A stretch of 64,000 nt of DNA from Amphiura filiformis (lineage: Eukaryota > Echinodermata > Ophiuroidea > Amphilepidida > Amphiuridae). The notes below the pieces were generated by a model that was not told the origin of the DNA, ran no database searches, and was given only the letters and a program-made list of their open reading frames with translations. The DNA lies in the NCBI RefSeq assembly GCF_039555335.1, contig NC_092628.1, positions 67,349,292 to 67,413,291 on the forward strand. Reading direction: 5' to 3'. The translations under genes and the position numbers were made by a program. Below are positions 38,901-50,559 of the stretch, one piece after another (within the stretch, counting starts at the first letter, position 1; each line of letters begins with the position of its first letter).

Positions 38901-41461
38901 ATTTGCTCTTTTCTTCATAATTTTGCTGTATTTATATGTACATTGTATTTTAACATTTATACTTAAATGTATTTTAATATTTTTATATGTGTGTACTTTT
39001 GTAAAATTGTTGCATTTCAGTTTTTATACTGCTATGACAATTGTGTAATAAACCTTTAATGAATGAATGAACTAATCACTGATTTTTGCAGTGATTTTAG
39101 CATACAGGTAGGGAGAGGGTCTTACAGGGATAACTCCATTTACCAGGAAGCAACCACAATTGCCATGTGAATCTTCTTTTTAGCCCATTAAATAACTTTG
39201 TTTGGGGTTAAAATAGTGTTTAACTGCCTGCTAAATATCAATGTCACCTTGACATGCAGTGGTGTGCTTGGAGGGGGGGGGCAAGGAGGAATGGTTCCCA
39301 CTTGAATTGGTCAGATGGGGAATATTTTCAGTTGGTTGGGGAATTGAATATTTGGTCTGTTGATAAATTGAAAAGAAGGTGAAATGATCAGCTGGGCAAA
39401 ACAGGAAACTGGTCTACAAAATGTGGGACCATGAACTCAATCGATCCAATTTTATATCAAAGTTTCCCCCTCAAATAGCCAACTGTGAAGGTTTTGAAAA
39501 GCACAAATCCAGGGGCTTCCTGGAATGCTGTGCTCACACCAGTTGCCCTAAGGGCTTCACATTCACACCCAAGGTGCTCGCCTTGTGTGCTATGCAAATA
39601 GTGCTCTTATTTAGTATTAAGTCAGTCAGACATGAAGTCTTGCGCATGCCACCACCAAAATGATGCCCACTGGGAAATGTTTATCTTTGTCGCCCCTGAC
39701 AACTACCCATTGATACATACGCCAATGACGAAGCATTACAATTCCTCTATTTACCCAAATGTATAGGTGCAAGTAAAAGTGCATTGGATAGTCTTACTCA
39801 AGGGATGGCAAATGAACTTGGCCCAAAAGGCGTAAGTACATTTTATTTTGATTAATGTTGATTGACAGAAACCCAAGAACAAAATTACACACTAATATTC
39901 ATCACTAATGCATATATTTGCAGTCATAGACTATGACAAAGCCATCTATCAGCATCCCACGCTTGGTATTTTCAATTTGAGTGTGTGTCTTGCCACTCTT
40001 GTGCCATGCCCTAGTTGTAAACTGGTTACATGGATGAATCATAGACCCTAGAAAGGAAGGGTTTTTAAAAAGGTCAAGAAAGAAATTGGAAATATAAAAT
40101 TCCATCTTAGATTCTTTTCCATTTGTGAGCATGAAGCAGTGACAATGCTTTACTATTATGCATATTATCTTGATATTTTAATTTTGATACAGATTCGTGT
40201 GAATGCAGTGAATCCCACCATCACTATGACTCCATTGGGAGTCAAACTTTGGAATGACCCTAAGGTGTCGGATCCAGTTAAACAAATGATACCATTAAGG
40301 AGGTTTGCTGGTAAGTAGACTTGCATGACCTCAGTTGATGTAGGAGAGGGTAATTCAAATGCATCAGATTTGGATAAGAAAGAGAATTCTGTCAAAGGTG
40401 TTATAGTTTTATTTAATTGACTTATGAGCTATACAACACTTAAACTTGAGAAAAGTAGACTATACCAATATTCAAAATGTGCCTCTGTTGTTTCATCAGT
40501 GAAGAACTCATTCTCTTAATGTTTTCTATTATATTGGGATTATCATACTGAATCGACTTGGCTGTGACGTGTAAAGAAGCAACAAAGCATAGATCCCAGA
40601 TAAGGGTGGATGGTCCATTTTGATAACGGGATGGTCCATACAATCATCTCCCAATGTTATACATATACATGTACATGGGTTTCTGACTAAATTAACCTCA
40701 TTATTTGTCCATTTTAGCATTTTAGTCATGTTTTCTTTTGACATACCAAAATAGTGAATTTTACTAAGCCTCGGGCGAAGGTGGAGTTGGAGGTAATCTA
40801 CAGCTGCAGGCAAGAAATGGCAGAAAAATAGTCTCTGCCAAAGAATCTAAGCAAAAACACCATCACAGTGCTGAGGCATGCATTTCATTGACAATTCCCT
40901 CACTTCAGACAAGGCTCCAGTATCACTGTCACTCTGTCTCATGCCATGTGCCGAAGGTGGTAGGGGACACTCACAAGAGGGCAGATGGCTGAAATCAGAA
41001 AAAAATATCATAGCCCTGAAGGAGGGATGATTGGTGAGTGAGTGTAATAGTAGTATCTGGCACGTGCAGTATGTAGTCTGCTGTGACTTGAATGGGGTGA
41101 AGATTAAAATGCAATGTTTCCACTCCCAATCCATGGATGTTAAGGACATGCAGCAAGTCTATTTTAGCCTAAAAAGTGCTGATTTTTGTCCTCTTCTTGC
41201 AAGTTTGTTCCACTTTTGCACAGTAATTCACCATTTTATCTTCAATATGGCAAAACAAGTTTCCAACCCTATCCATCCCCAATGTTAAAAAGAAATCTAT
41301 GCCACAGGTTAGCAATGATATTGTAATTTTGATATGTTTATTTTTCAGAAACCGAAGAAGTTGTTCATGCCATTCTCTACCTATTGAGTGACAAGAGTTC
41401 ATTTATTAATGGAGTCACATTGCCAGTTGATGGGGGATTCTTGGCTACTGGAAAATGTTAG
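35955..41461 (+). CDS. L-xylulose reductase-like copy 3, exons 2-8 intact, no exon 1 found
   Basis: Exons: 35955-36052, 36325-36479, 36889-36931, 37587-37683, 39767-39831, 40193-40310, 41349-41461. All have consensus GT-AG borders and the same lengths and phases as copy 1. The frame is open from [20 protein letters not shown] to a terminal [13 protein letters not shown]. Catalytic Asn (INLRGV), Ser (NVSS), Tyr and Lys (YCASK) are all present. Differences from copy 1 include GAL to SAL and MALELG to MANELG in the helix after the active site, and LGRFAG to LRRFAG. The missing piece is exon 1, about 19 residues with the first half of TGxxxGxG; without it the Rossmann fold lacks its first strand. 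It may use the distant copy 1 exon 1, have an unrecognised start, or be a silent duplicate. The open frame argues that any decay is recent. Confidence 0.75.
37919..39097 (+). pseudogene. LINE ORF2 C-terminal fragment with (TGAA)n tail
   Basis: An open frame ending at 38482 contains [37 protein letters not shown] and [14 protein letters not shown], a pattern of LINE ORF2 C-termini of a different subfamily from the one in copy 2 intron 5. A gaatgaatga tail lies at 39058-39070. tagcata occurs at both ends (37912-37918, 39098-39104) as a likely target duplication. The first about 150 bp has tttatatagcacc and ctcaaagcactg motifs seen in other tails. Copy 2 lacks it. Confidence 0.78.
40724..41161. 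mobile_element. Insertion splitting the repeat in copy 3 intron 7
   Basis: The repeat family seen intact at 33070-33316 is cut here: tgtccattttagc before and tctattttagcc after the roughly 440-bp insert, a likely target duplication. The insert has no TIR I can define and no recognisable protein. Confidence 0.5.
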
Positions 41462-41662
41462 AACTGAGTTGACTTAACTTTTCATACATTATGCTACAAG
41501 GGTGAATATTATAACATTTCCAACAAGACTCACTGTTGGAGGGGAAAACTAGTCCATATTCTTCTTCTTTGAACTTGAACCAGAATTTGCAGATAACAGA
41601 ACTCAGCTTTGCATTGTCAAATGTAGATTTCTATAGGAATGTATGTGTGTGTGGATGGATGA

Positions 41663-41668
41663 AATAAA
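41663..41668 (+). promoter_or_regulatory. Candidate polyadenylation signal of DCXR copy 3
   Basis: AATAAA about 200 bases after the copy 3 stop codon, in the region that aligns with the copy 2 3' flank. The position fits a short 3' UTR; unproven. Confidence 0.4.
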
Positions 41669-41732
41669 ATATTAAAGTTTCAATGAAACACTCATAGGTG
41701 AAGAGTTCAAGCACAGCAAGCAAACTTAGGAC

Positions 41733-41800
41733 ATAGATGTAGTATGAGCGAGACAAGCGAGTGGTCTGGGGTTCAAGTCCCTGCATAGGTTGGTATGTCC
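41733..41800 (+). mobile_element. Possible tRNA-derived SINE head fragment
   Basis: ggggttcaagtccctgc fits a pol III B box, preceded by gagcgagacaagcgagtgg, which is only loosely A-box-like. No complete tRNA fold is apparent and the downstream body is unremarkable. Confidence 0.4.
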
Positions 41801-42599
41801 AGAGTTTTTACTCTGGTATATCTGCCTATGCATGTCACGTTTCCATTTGTAAATTCATGTTTAATTGTGCTAGTGTGCGATGCGTAATTCTTCTTTCCCC
41901 TTTATATTGATATATTAAGAATAACGATTAAGCATCATTAATTTGATCTTGTGCACTAGTTTGTAATGTTTCCTTGTTCCAGTGTATGATGTGTAAGCCT
42001 CTTCCCTTGTTTGTAGAATGAGGGTTTTCATGTTATGGTGTTGTGGGCGCATAATTTGACGTTGGAGGTCATCTGAGGTCAAATTAACATTTTATGGTTG
42101 AAGTTTTTATAAAATGGTCTCAGGTGAACAGTACACATCTCATTGCAAGCAAACTTGGAGCATAAGTGTAGTATAGGGTATTCAACTCAGGATGTATCAA
42201 TGTGTCACATGTTTTTTATCCTTAATATTTTATGGCTAGAGCTGTTCTCTACTTGTTGTATACTGAAATATGGTTGGTCTCTACCTTTTTAAATAAACTA
42301 AAACTAAAACTGATCAAACGTAAACTCCGTATTAGTCTCCTGTAAACTTACAACCTATTCAGTGATTTTCTCATCCGGAGGATATTAAAATTCATCAAAA
42401 TTCCGATATTGGCACATTGTTAGCATCATAGATGTGCTAACATAGCATGCTAGTGGTTAAGCCGAAAGCTGAGTATTAAAGAAAAATAAGATATTTTACA
42501 TGAATCTGTAATTTCTCTACTTAAGTAGAGAAATTAGCTCTACATGTATTTGAATGGGACTTCAACTTTGTCAACTGATGTTTTCCTTGTTTTTTGCCA

Positions 42600-45400
42600 A
42601 GTGTTTCATTTCAAAAATACCTAATGACAATTTTAATGACTTACCCTTCACAAGGTTTTTTTTTACACTTTCGCTGGGATCACTGAATAGGTCTTTAACT
42701 ACCTCATAAAGCATTATTAGCGTCTGCACTAGCCTCTTTATGTAAACTTAACTACCTCATAAAGGTTTCCATTATGTACTACCCCTGATTAAGGAAAAGG
42801 AAACATTTTATGTTTTTGAAACATCAGGTTCTACTAACTTTATTTATCAACTTGATAAGTAAGTAAACTAGTAATTCTGTTATTTGGAGTACAGCATCTT
42901 GTAGCAAGAATGCTGCTTATTCCATAGACAATATGGTTGGATATCCTTGATGCTAATGTAGGATTAATATATCAAGGCTGTCCATCATGCAAATGCTTAG
43001 AATTGATGTAATACTTACCACATCAAGGTTATCCATTGTGCAAACACTTTGAAATGAGATCGAAATATCTGATAGCAAAGTTGATGGTAACGTAGACTTA
43101 CCACATCAAGGTTATCCATTATTCAAACACTTTGAAATGAGATCGAAATATTTGATAACAAAGTTGATGGTAACGTAGACTTACCACATCAAGGTTATCC
43201 ATTATTCAAACACTTTGAAATGAGATTGAAATATCTGATAACAAAGTTGATGGTAACGTAGACTTACCACATCAAGGTTATCCATTATTCAAATACTTTG
43301 AGATGAGATTGTAATATCTGATAGCAAAGTTGATGGTAACGTAGACTTACCACTTCAAGGTTGTCCATTGGTCAAATACTTTGAGATGAGATTGTAATAT
43401 TGGATAGCAAGGTTAATGGTAAGGTTTAATGGTATTGTAGACTTACCATATTAAGATTGTCTATTGTTTAAATACTTTGAGTTAAGATTGTAATATTTGA
43501 TAGCAATGTTTATGGTAGACTATGCCATAGTCGATTTTTGATAAATAAAAATATGTTATTAATCATGATGAACGCATTCAGTTGAACTCGAAATTATACT
43601 GATATTTATTACATCAAAATACTAGTATAAAATGGTTATGAAAAAGTTTATATAATTATATTTGTGACAGTAAAAGTAAAGTATACGTAGGCTTATATTA
43701 TTGAATGCAACATATCATAATGGCATAACTATAATGGCACTATAATACTGAACAATTCTAATTTTAGAATCTGCCAGTTTATTATCTAAGTTAAAAATCG
43801 ACTATGGACTTTCACTTTTAAGCAGAACTTTACCCGGACTTCGTTCTCTAAAACACACTGTCAATCATACTTGTTTATCAATCAAATCTAACCACAAGCC
43901 TAAGCATGGTGGTACAATACCAACTTTCGCGCCAGCACAAAAGCGCCGCATTCCATAGATAGTGGTGTACCATGTATAGTTAATGGCAATGGTACGTGTC
44001 GGGAGGATTTAAACAATAACGAGATCTGGGCGACCAATCACAAGCTAGATTCATTTAAAGATGCATTACATCATGACCAATTTTAGTTAGGCCAGAAATT
44101 GGCCTAACTCTCCATAGAGTCCCGTGTTAAAAATGTAAACTGCAATCCAAAGTCAGTAGTCCACTTGGGAAGCTAATAAACAGAGGGAGTACGGTGACTG
44201 AAAAGATCAGATGTGAAAATCTATCAATTGTGCACAAATAATTGAATCAGAGTTTTAAGCTTAAATGTAATAGCCAGAGTATGCACAATTGGCAAGTGGA
44301 CTACGCAGAAGTCTATGTTTATGGTAATATAGTCTTACCACATGGTTGTTCATTGTGCAAATACTTAATGAGTAAAGTGTTTCATTTCAAAAATACCTAA
44401 TGACAATTTTAATGACTTACCCTTCACAAGGTTTTTTTTACACTTTCGCTGGGATCACTGAATAGGTCTTTAACTACCTCATAAAGCATTATTAGCGTCT
44501 GCACTAGCCTCTTTATGTAAACTTAACTACCTCATAAAGGTTTCCATTATGTACTACCCCTGATTAAGGAAAAGGAAACATTTTATGTTTTTGAAACATC
44601 AGGTTCTACTAACTTTATTTATCAACTTGATAAGTAAGTAAACTAGTAATTCTGTTATTTGGAGTACAGCATCTTGTAGCAAGAATGCTGCTTATTCCAT
44701 AGACAATATGGTTGGATATCCTTGATGCTAATGTAGGATTAATATATCAAGGCTGTCCATCATGCAAATGCTTAGAATTGATGTAATACTTACCACATCA
44801 AGGTTATCCATTGTGCAAAAACTTTGAAATGAGATCGAAATATCTGATAGCAAAGTTGATGGTAACGTAGACTTACCACATCAAGGTTATCCATTATTCA
44901 AACACTTTGAAATGAGATCGAAATATCTGTTAACAAAGTTGATGGTAACGTAGACTTACCACATCAAGGTTATCCATTATTCAAACACTTTGAAATGAGA
45001 TCGAAATATTTGATAACAAAGTTGATGGTAACGTAGACTTACCACATCAAGGTTATCCATTATTCAAACACTTTGAAATGAGATCGAAATATTTGATAAC
45101 AAAGTTGATGGTAACGTAGACTTACCACATCAAGGTTATCCATTATTCAAACACTTTGAAATGAGATTGTAATATCTGATAGCAAAGTTGATGGTAACGT
45201 AGACTTACCACTTCAAGGTTGTCCATTGGTCAAATACTTTGAGATGAGATTGTAATATTGGATAGCAAGGTTAATGGTAAGGTTTAATGGTATTGTAGAC
45301 TTACCATATTAAGATTGTCTATTGTTTAAATACTTTGAGTTAAGATTGTAATATTTGATAGCAATGTTTATGGTAACATAGTCTTACCACATGGTTGTTC
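42600..45400 (+). repeat. Tandem segmental duplication of about 1 kb with 83-bp satellite units
   Basis: The segment starting tgtttcatttcaaaaatacc at about 42603 recurs almost unchanged at about 44379, including the ctttcgctgggatcactgaa block and the flanking satellite. The second copy has more 83-bp units, and the first was interrupted by the element at 43518-44314. Confidence 0.75.
43518..44314. mobile_element. Transposon inserted in the satellite, 12-bp target duplication
   Basis: atgtttatggta flanks both sides (43506-43517, 44315-44326), while the duplicate at about 45366 has it once. The ends gactatgccatagtc and the reverse complement of gactacgcagaagtct form imperfect inverted repeats; internal tcgatttttgataa/aaaaatcgactatgg also pairs. 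797 bp, no recognisable frame. Confidence 0.75.
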
Positions 45401-45659
45401 ATTGTGCAAATACTTAATGAGTTGAGACTTTGCTATATCTGATAGCAAAGTTGATAATGTAGAATTTTTTACATCAAGGCTGTCTATTGTTAAAAAATAT
45501 ATGTACTTTGAAATGAGATTGTAAAAATTTGATGGTATCGTAGACTTACCACATCAAAGTTATCAATTGTTTAAATACTTTGAGATGAGATTGAAATATC
45601 TGATAGTTGATGGTAATGTTCACTTAATAATCAAGGTTGTCCATCATGCAAATACTTTG

Positions 45660-46050
45660 AGAAGAGATTGTATCACTCATATATAAATTCTAGACAGCTT
45701 ATTGGTTGATTACCATTCAATATTTTTGCCATCAACCATCGTAGTTCGATAGTTTTTACCATCCCAATGACGCTTATACCGTGCGATATATTTGGATCTT
45801 TCACATCTTGGCTATACTTAGTTTGAGAAAAGGTCGCTTCCTGGCACAATTTGCGCATGCATTGTCTCTTAGAATCACTAATTTACAGATATATGAGCGA
45901 TCTAAAGCAAATTATGAACTGTCTTATTTGTGTAGTGGTCAAAATATAATCACTATGAAAGATTGTTCCAGTCCACTTGCCGTTCCAGCTCATGGAATGG
46001 AACTATCCATCTTTTGCCTCATAATTATATTTCAAAAATCACATAACTTA
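45660..46050. mobile_element. Foldback element (related to 47150-47580)
   Basis: Starts with tcactcatatataaattctagacag, as at 47153. It ends with a diverged hairpin whose left arm is ggtcaaaatataatcacta and whose right arm is ctcataattatatttcaaa. The 96-codon plus frame across it is fortuitous. Confidence 0.55.
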
Positions 46051-46295
46051 GACTTACAACATCAAGGTTGACCATTGTTTATATACCTTGAGATAAAATT
46101 TAAATATCTGATAACAAAGTTAATGGAAATGTAGATGTAAGTTGTAACAGATCAAGGTAGTACATTGTTCAAATACTTTGGAAATGAGATTGTAATATCT
46201 GATAGTTAAGTTGATAGTAACGTAGACTTACCATATCAAGATTGTCCATTGTGCAAATACTTTGAGATGAGATTGTAATATCGGATAGCAGAGTT

Positions 46296-46555
46296 GATAA
46301 TAATAATACTAATAATACTAATAATAATAATAATAAAGATATTATATAGCGCCATATGCAGAAAAGCCTCAAGGCGCTTTACAGAGAAAACAATGCAAAA
46401 CCTTAAAAACTACCAAATATAACTTAAACTTACACGTCATGATACAACATGATAATATACACAAAATACAATAATATTACTATAACATGATAATATAGAA
46501 AGCAATTAAGTATAGGCAAATTGTTTTTAAAATCAATACAAGTAGCAAGTATTGT
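46296..46555. repeat. (ATA)n microsatellite and interspersed tail fragment
   Basis: A run of aataataatactaataat leads into tatatagcgccatatgcaga and aaggcgctttacagag, a motif pair that resembles the start of the insert at 37919. It interrupts the satellite. Confidence 0.5.
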
Positions 46556-47149
46556 GACGTTGATGGTATTGTAGACTTACCACGTTAAGGTTGTCTATTT
46601 AAATACTTTGAGATGAGATTGTAATATCTGATAGTTAAGTTGATGGTAACATAGACTTACCACATCAAGGTTATCCATTATTCAAATACTTCGAGATTGT
46701 AATATCTGATAGTTAAGTTGATGGTAACATAGACTTACCACATCAAGGTCATCCATTATTCAAATACTTTGAGATTGTAATATCTGATAGTTAAGTTGAT
46801 GGTAACATAGACTTACCACATCAAGGTTATCCGTTATTCAAATACTTTGATATGAGATTGTAATATCTGATAGTTAAGTTGATGGTAACATAGACTTACC
46901 ACATCAAGGTTATCCGTTATTCAAATACTTTGAGATGAGATTGTAATATCTGATAGTTAAGTTGATGGTAACATAGACTTACCATATCAAGATTGTTCAT
47001 TGTGCAAATGGATGAAATTGGATATCTGATATCAAAGTTAAAGGCTTTGTAGACTTACCACATCAAGGTTGGCCATTGAGGCTGAGCTGAGATAGTAATT
47101 GGTGTATATGTGATACCGATGATTTAATGCAACTTGGTACTTTTGTCTG

Positions 47150-47580
47150 ATATTATATCACTCATACATAAATTCTAGACAGTTCATTGGTTGATTACCA
47201 TTTATCATTTTTACCATCACCCTCTCTGTGTGATAGTCTTTACCATCATAGTGCTCTGCCGTAGTGCGCCTGCGCCAAGCCGTGCGCTGAATCTTGGACT
47301 CGCCGATTTAGTTATGGGGTGGACCCCAAAATGTGAAGTATACTCACGGCAAAACATGGTGTTATGTTGATGAAAAAATGTATTTCCTACCTTAAATAGT
47401 ATTTTAGTAATAGAATTTATGCATGAGTGATATAAAACAAATATTAACTGTCTTAAATTCGTGTATAGGTCGAAATATAATCACTCGGTGAAAGATGTAT
47501 TGTTCCATTCTTCCGGCTCGTGGAATGGAACAATCCATCTTTCATCTCGTGATTATATTTCGACCATCACACTCATAGAC
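47150..47580. mobile_element. Composite foldback element
   Basis: atatcactcatacataaatt at the left is matched by the reverse complement of aatttatgcatgagtgatat near 47420. A separate strong hairpin follows at 47468-47565: ggtcgaaatataatcac and its exact complement at the outer ends, 43-base arms with about four mismatches, ending gttccattc. Non-coding. Confidence 0.7.
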
Positions 47581-48130
47581 AGTTAATATTTGTATACTAT
47601 TAGGCAAATCACCAGCTGGCATTTATTCCGTTGATCTCCGAGTTAATGCTATTATGTAGACTTGCCATATCAAGACAATCAAGTTTTCCATTGTAACTAC
47701 AAAAAAACACACACCTTGAGGTGAGATAGTAATATTTGATGTTGAAGGTGATGCTTTAGTAAGCTCGCTGTGTAAATCCAGATAATAAAGTTCTGATCAA
47801 ACATAAACTATGTATTAGCCTCCTTCTGTAAACTTGACTACCTCATCATCACCAGCCGTCCATGGATAGAATGAAGGAAGCAGTAGAAGTATGGTGGCCT
47901 AATGTAATGTCTGTCCCACTTGTTATGTCAGGTCTGTCTTTGTCTACATGGTGTCTTTGTCTCTGCTTTGTTTTGTATTTCGTTATTACTCTTAGGGTGG
48001 CCAAAGTGTTCTTGAGCTTTGCTCTTTTTTTTTGGTCATCCTTCCATTATGTATTATCTATCTTTACATTGAGTTGTTTATATGGTAATTGGTAAATAGA
48101 TAAACTAAAACTGAAACTGATCAAACGTAA
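47581..48130. other. Spacer, no supported gene
   Basis: Diverged satellite-like bits near 47650-47760, then a 77-codon hydrophobic frame at 47862-48095 that I do not recognise and that lacks splice or homology support. The segment ctgatcaaacgtaa repeats that at about 42310. Confidence 0.4.
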
Positions 48131-48545
48131 GGGGGCTATCATTTTCTTCGGAAGGGTGGGTCCCAAATTTTTTATGACCCCCCTTCCGCCTACACAGACT
48201 CAAGACAAATTATTCATTGCTGGAACAAAGGTGCGGAGGGCACCAAAACTTTTAGAGCGAGGAAAGTGTGTGGAGTGTGTTGAAATTTCAAATGCGCAAA
48301 ATTTTTGCATAATGTTTATAACGAAAGATTGTGCGCACATTTTAATTGTTAAGTTAAAAGAATGTGTGTGAATGCGTGCACAGCGCACGAAAATTTTGAG
48401 TCACCAGCCCTTAATAATTCTATAACCCCCCCTATTTATTTTTGGGTGTTCAAAAATTATAACCCCCCCCCTTATTTTTGGTCTACAAATTCTATGACCC
48501 CCCCCATGTATATTTGGGACCAATTTCGGAAGAAAATGATAGCCA
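48131..48545. mobile_element. MITE with TAA target duplication (Harbinger-like)
   Basis: ggctatcattttcttcggaa at the left pairs with cggaagaaaatgatagcc at the right, with TAA on both sides (48128-48130, 48546-48548). The older duplicate near 42320 reads cgtaaactcc without the insert, proving the empty site. The 3-bp TAA fits the PIF/Harbinger pattern. C-rich ccccccc tracts lie inside. Confidence 0.8.
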
Positions 48546-50559
48546 TAAACTCTGTATTAGTCTCCTGTAAACTTGCAACATATTCAGTGATTTTCTCATA
48601 GTAAAATTAATCAAAATTCAAATATTGGCACATTTGTTAGCGTCATAAATGTGCTAACATAGCATGCTAGTAGTTAATTGAAAAGCCGACTTTTTACGTG
48701 AATCTATAATTTCTCTACATGTATTTGAATGAAGGACTTCAAGTTTGTCAACTGATATTTTCCTTGTTTTTGCCTAATGTTTCATTTCACAAATACCTAA
48801 TCAGGGCTGGGGTATCTTTCCATATCAAAGTTTAAAAATCTGTCAATTTCCTTATGAGGGGAAAAGTTTGATTTTACAATATTTCGATATTATTTTTTAA
48901 CCTTGTAACTTTATTATGATTAACATAACTGTATTTCAAAGCGTCAAACTATATCATTATTTTGTCCCAACAAATATAATCCAGGGAATAAAATATTCAT
49001 TCATATGTTTATTTATTTTATTCAACCTGGGCCATTTCTACTGGTGCACATGCATTCTAATAATTTGTCTATAATACCTTATACAAGCATCAGCAAGCAC
49101 AAATTGTCACAAGATTTGAAAAGTAAATAGCCTATGTACACACTGAACACAATGCACATACAAGCTGTAAAGTACATAACGAAGCTGTCAGTATAAAATG
49201 ATATATATGACCTTCACGATGCTAGTATTAATTTAGCCCAAAGATTAGGAAAACTAGCAAAACTGGTGAACTGGTACTGTTCAAATAAAAACATCTGAAA
49301 ATCTTTCTATAATTATTTTGGTTATTTCTTTTAATACAAACACATTACTGCCTATGACAACTTTATCGTATTACTTACATATCAAAATCAAGTAATCATT
49401 ACAAAACTCGCCGTTAACTATCACCTCTGTGGGTGTTTGGGTATATAACCGGCACGAATATTTTCTCAACACTGCGGCATGTGAAAAAGTAGGTCAATAG
49501 TCGGACAAATATAGGGCGCCCAAAAATACACTCATCTACTCTAGGTTCCAGAGTAAAAAAATAAGTACAGCTTGTCTGTACGCAGTGCGATACTACTCAT
49601 ACATAATCAGGCCTGCACTAAGAAGGAAGAAGTCAGAATTGATTTTACTTGTAGATCAAGATAAATATGTAAATTGGGATCCCAAAAATTTGGCCTGTGC
49701 GAAAAGGGGGTAAAGATTTTTTGGCAGGCCGAGAGAGGGTGGGGGCATGTATTTTTGGCACGCCGTTTGGAAATTTTACTCCCCCCCCCGCCTCATAATT
49801 ATTGCACAGCCCCTTTTAAGGATGCGCTTAAAAACAACATACTAAGACAGAAAGTTGTACACCCGGGTTGTACACAACTTAGTTTACTCTCAAAGTGAAC
49901 ATCTTTTCATTCTGATAGTAGCGACAAGACCTGACTGTCCACTACTCATCAAATACGAGATCTTTTACGCCGGGGTATAACCCGATTTAAAAACAGTCAA
50001 AAACTTTTGAAAACTTGCTGCAACACATGAACAGTGATGATAGTGTTGACGAAATGTTTTGCCAAACTGTACGCCAATAATATTTTACAAAATTATTTTG
50101 ACAACATTTTTAACATTTTTTTTAACACAAGATAGTGTTTAAAAACATATTTTAAACACTATCTTGTGTTAAAAAATATAAACATCTTCATATTTCTAAA
50201 CGTGTTTTGGTGTTTATAAATTAACATCCCTATACCTTCACTGTACAAACAAGTGTTTATGAAGTGTTAAAGTGTTTATTAAGTGTTGCTCTGCTGTTTT
50301 TGCAGTGTACTATGGGGTCTTCAACTCAGGACGTATCAATGTATCAGTGTTTTTATGCTTTTATGGCTAGAGCTGGTCTATACCAATTCTGTGTCTATAC
50401 CTGATGTATACTAAGAGCTGGTTTCTGCCCTTTTATCCCTAGAAAAGGAATGGTTTTATCTATTCCAAATGTCAGGTTTTACTACCTTGATTTATCAACT
50501 TTTTGGCGTTTCATAAGATAATTATTCTGGTATTCTGAGTACAGCATAATGTAGACTTC
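48546..50559. other. Spacer with old repeats, no supported gene
   Basis: 48546-48800 is a diverged copy of about 42325-42620. 49670-49820 has C/G runs in a repeat-like segment. 49970-50310 contains aacattttt/aaacactatcttgtgttaaa inverted repeats. I find no exon-like frame with splice sites. Confidence 0.45.

Larger units (their letters stand above)
42990..47080 (-). repeat. 83-bp satellite, region A (about 25 units in several runs)
   Basis: The unit reads gacttaccacatcaaggtta ... ttcaaacactttgaaatgag ... gttgatggtaacgta, with an exact 83-bp spacing in the regular runs (43010-43500, 44790-45390, 46570-46990). Runs are broken by insertions at 43518-44314, 45660-46050 and 46296-46555. The minus strand of each typical unit contains tggtaagtctac, a consensus 5' splice donor. 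Non-coding, because 83 is not a multiple of three. Confidence 0.85.

Noticed and set aside
47862-48095. 77-codon frame with a hydrophobic stretch as a small membrane protein
   Set aside because: No homology recognised, no splice or promoter support, and it sits between repeat blocks.
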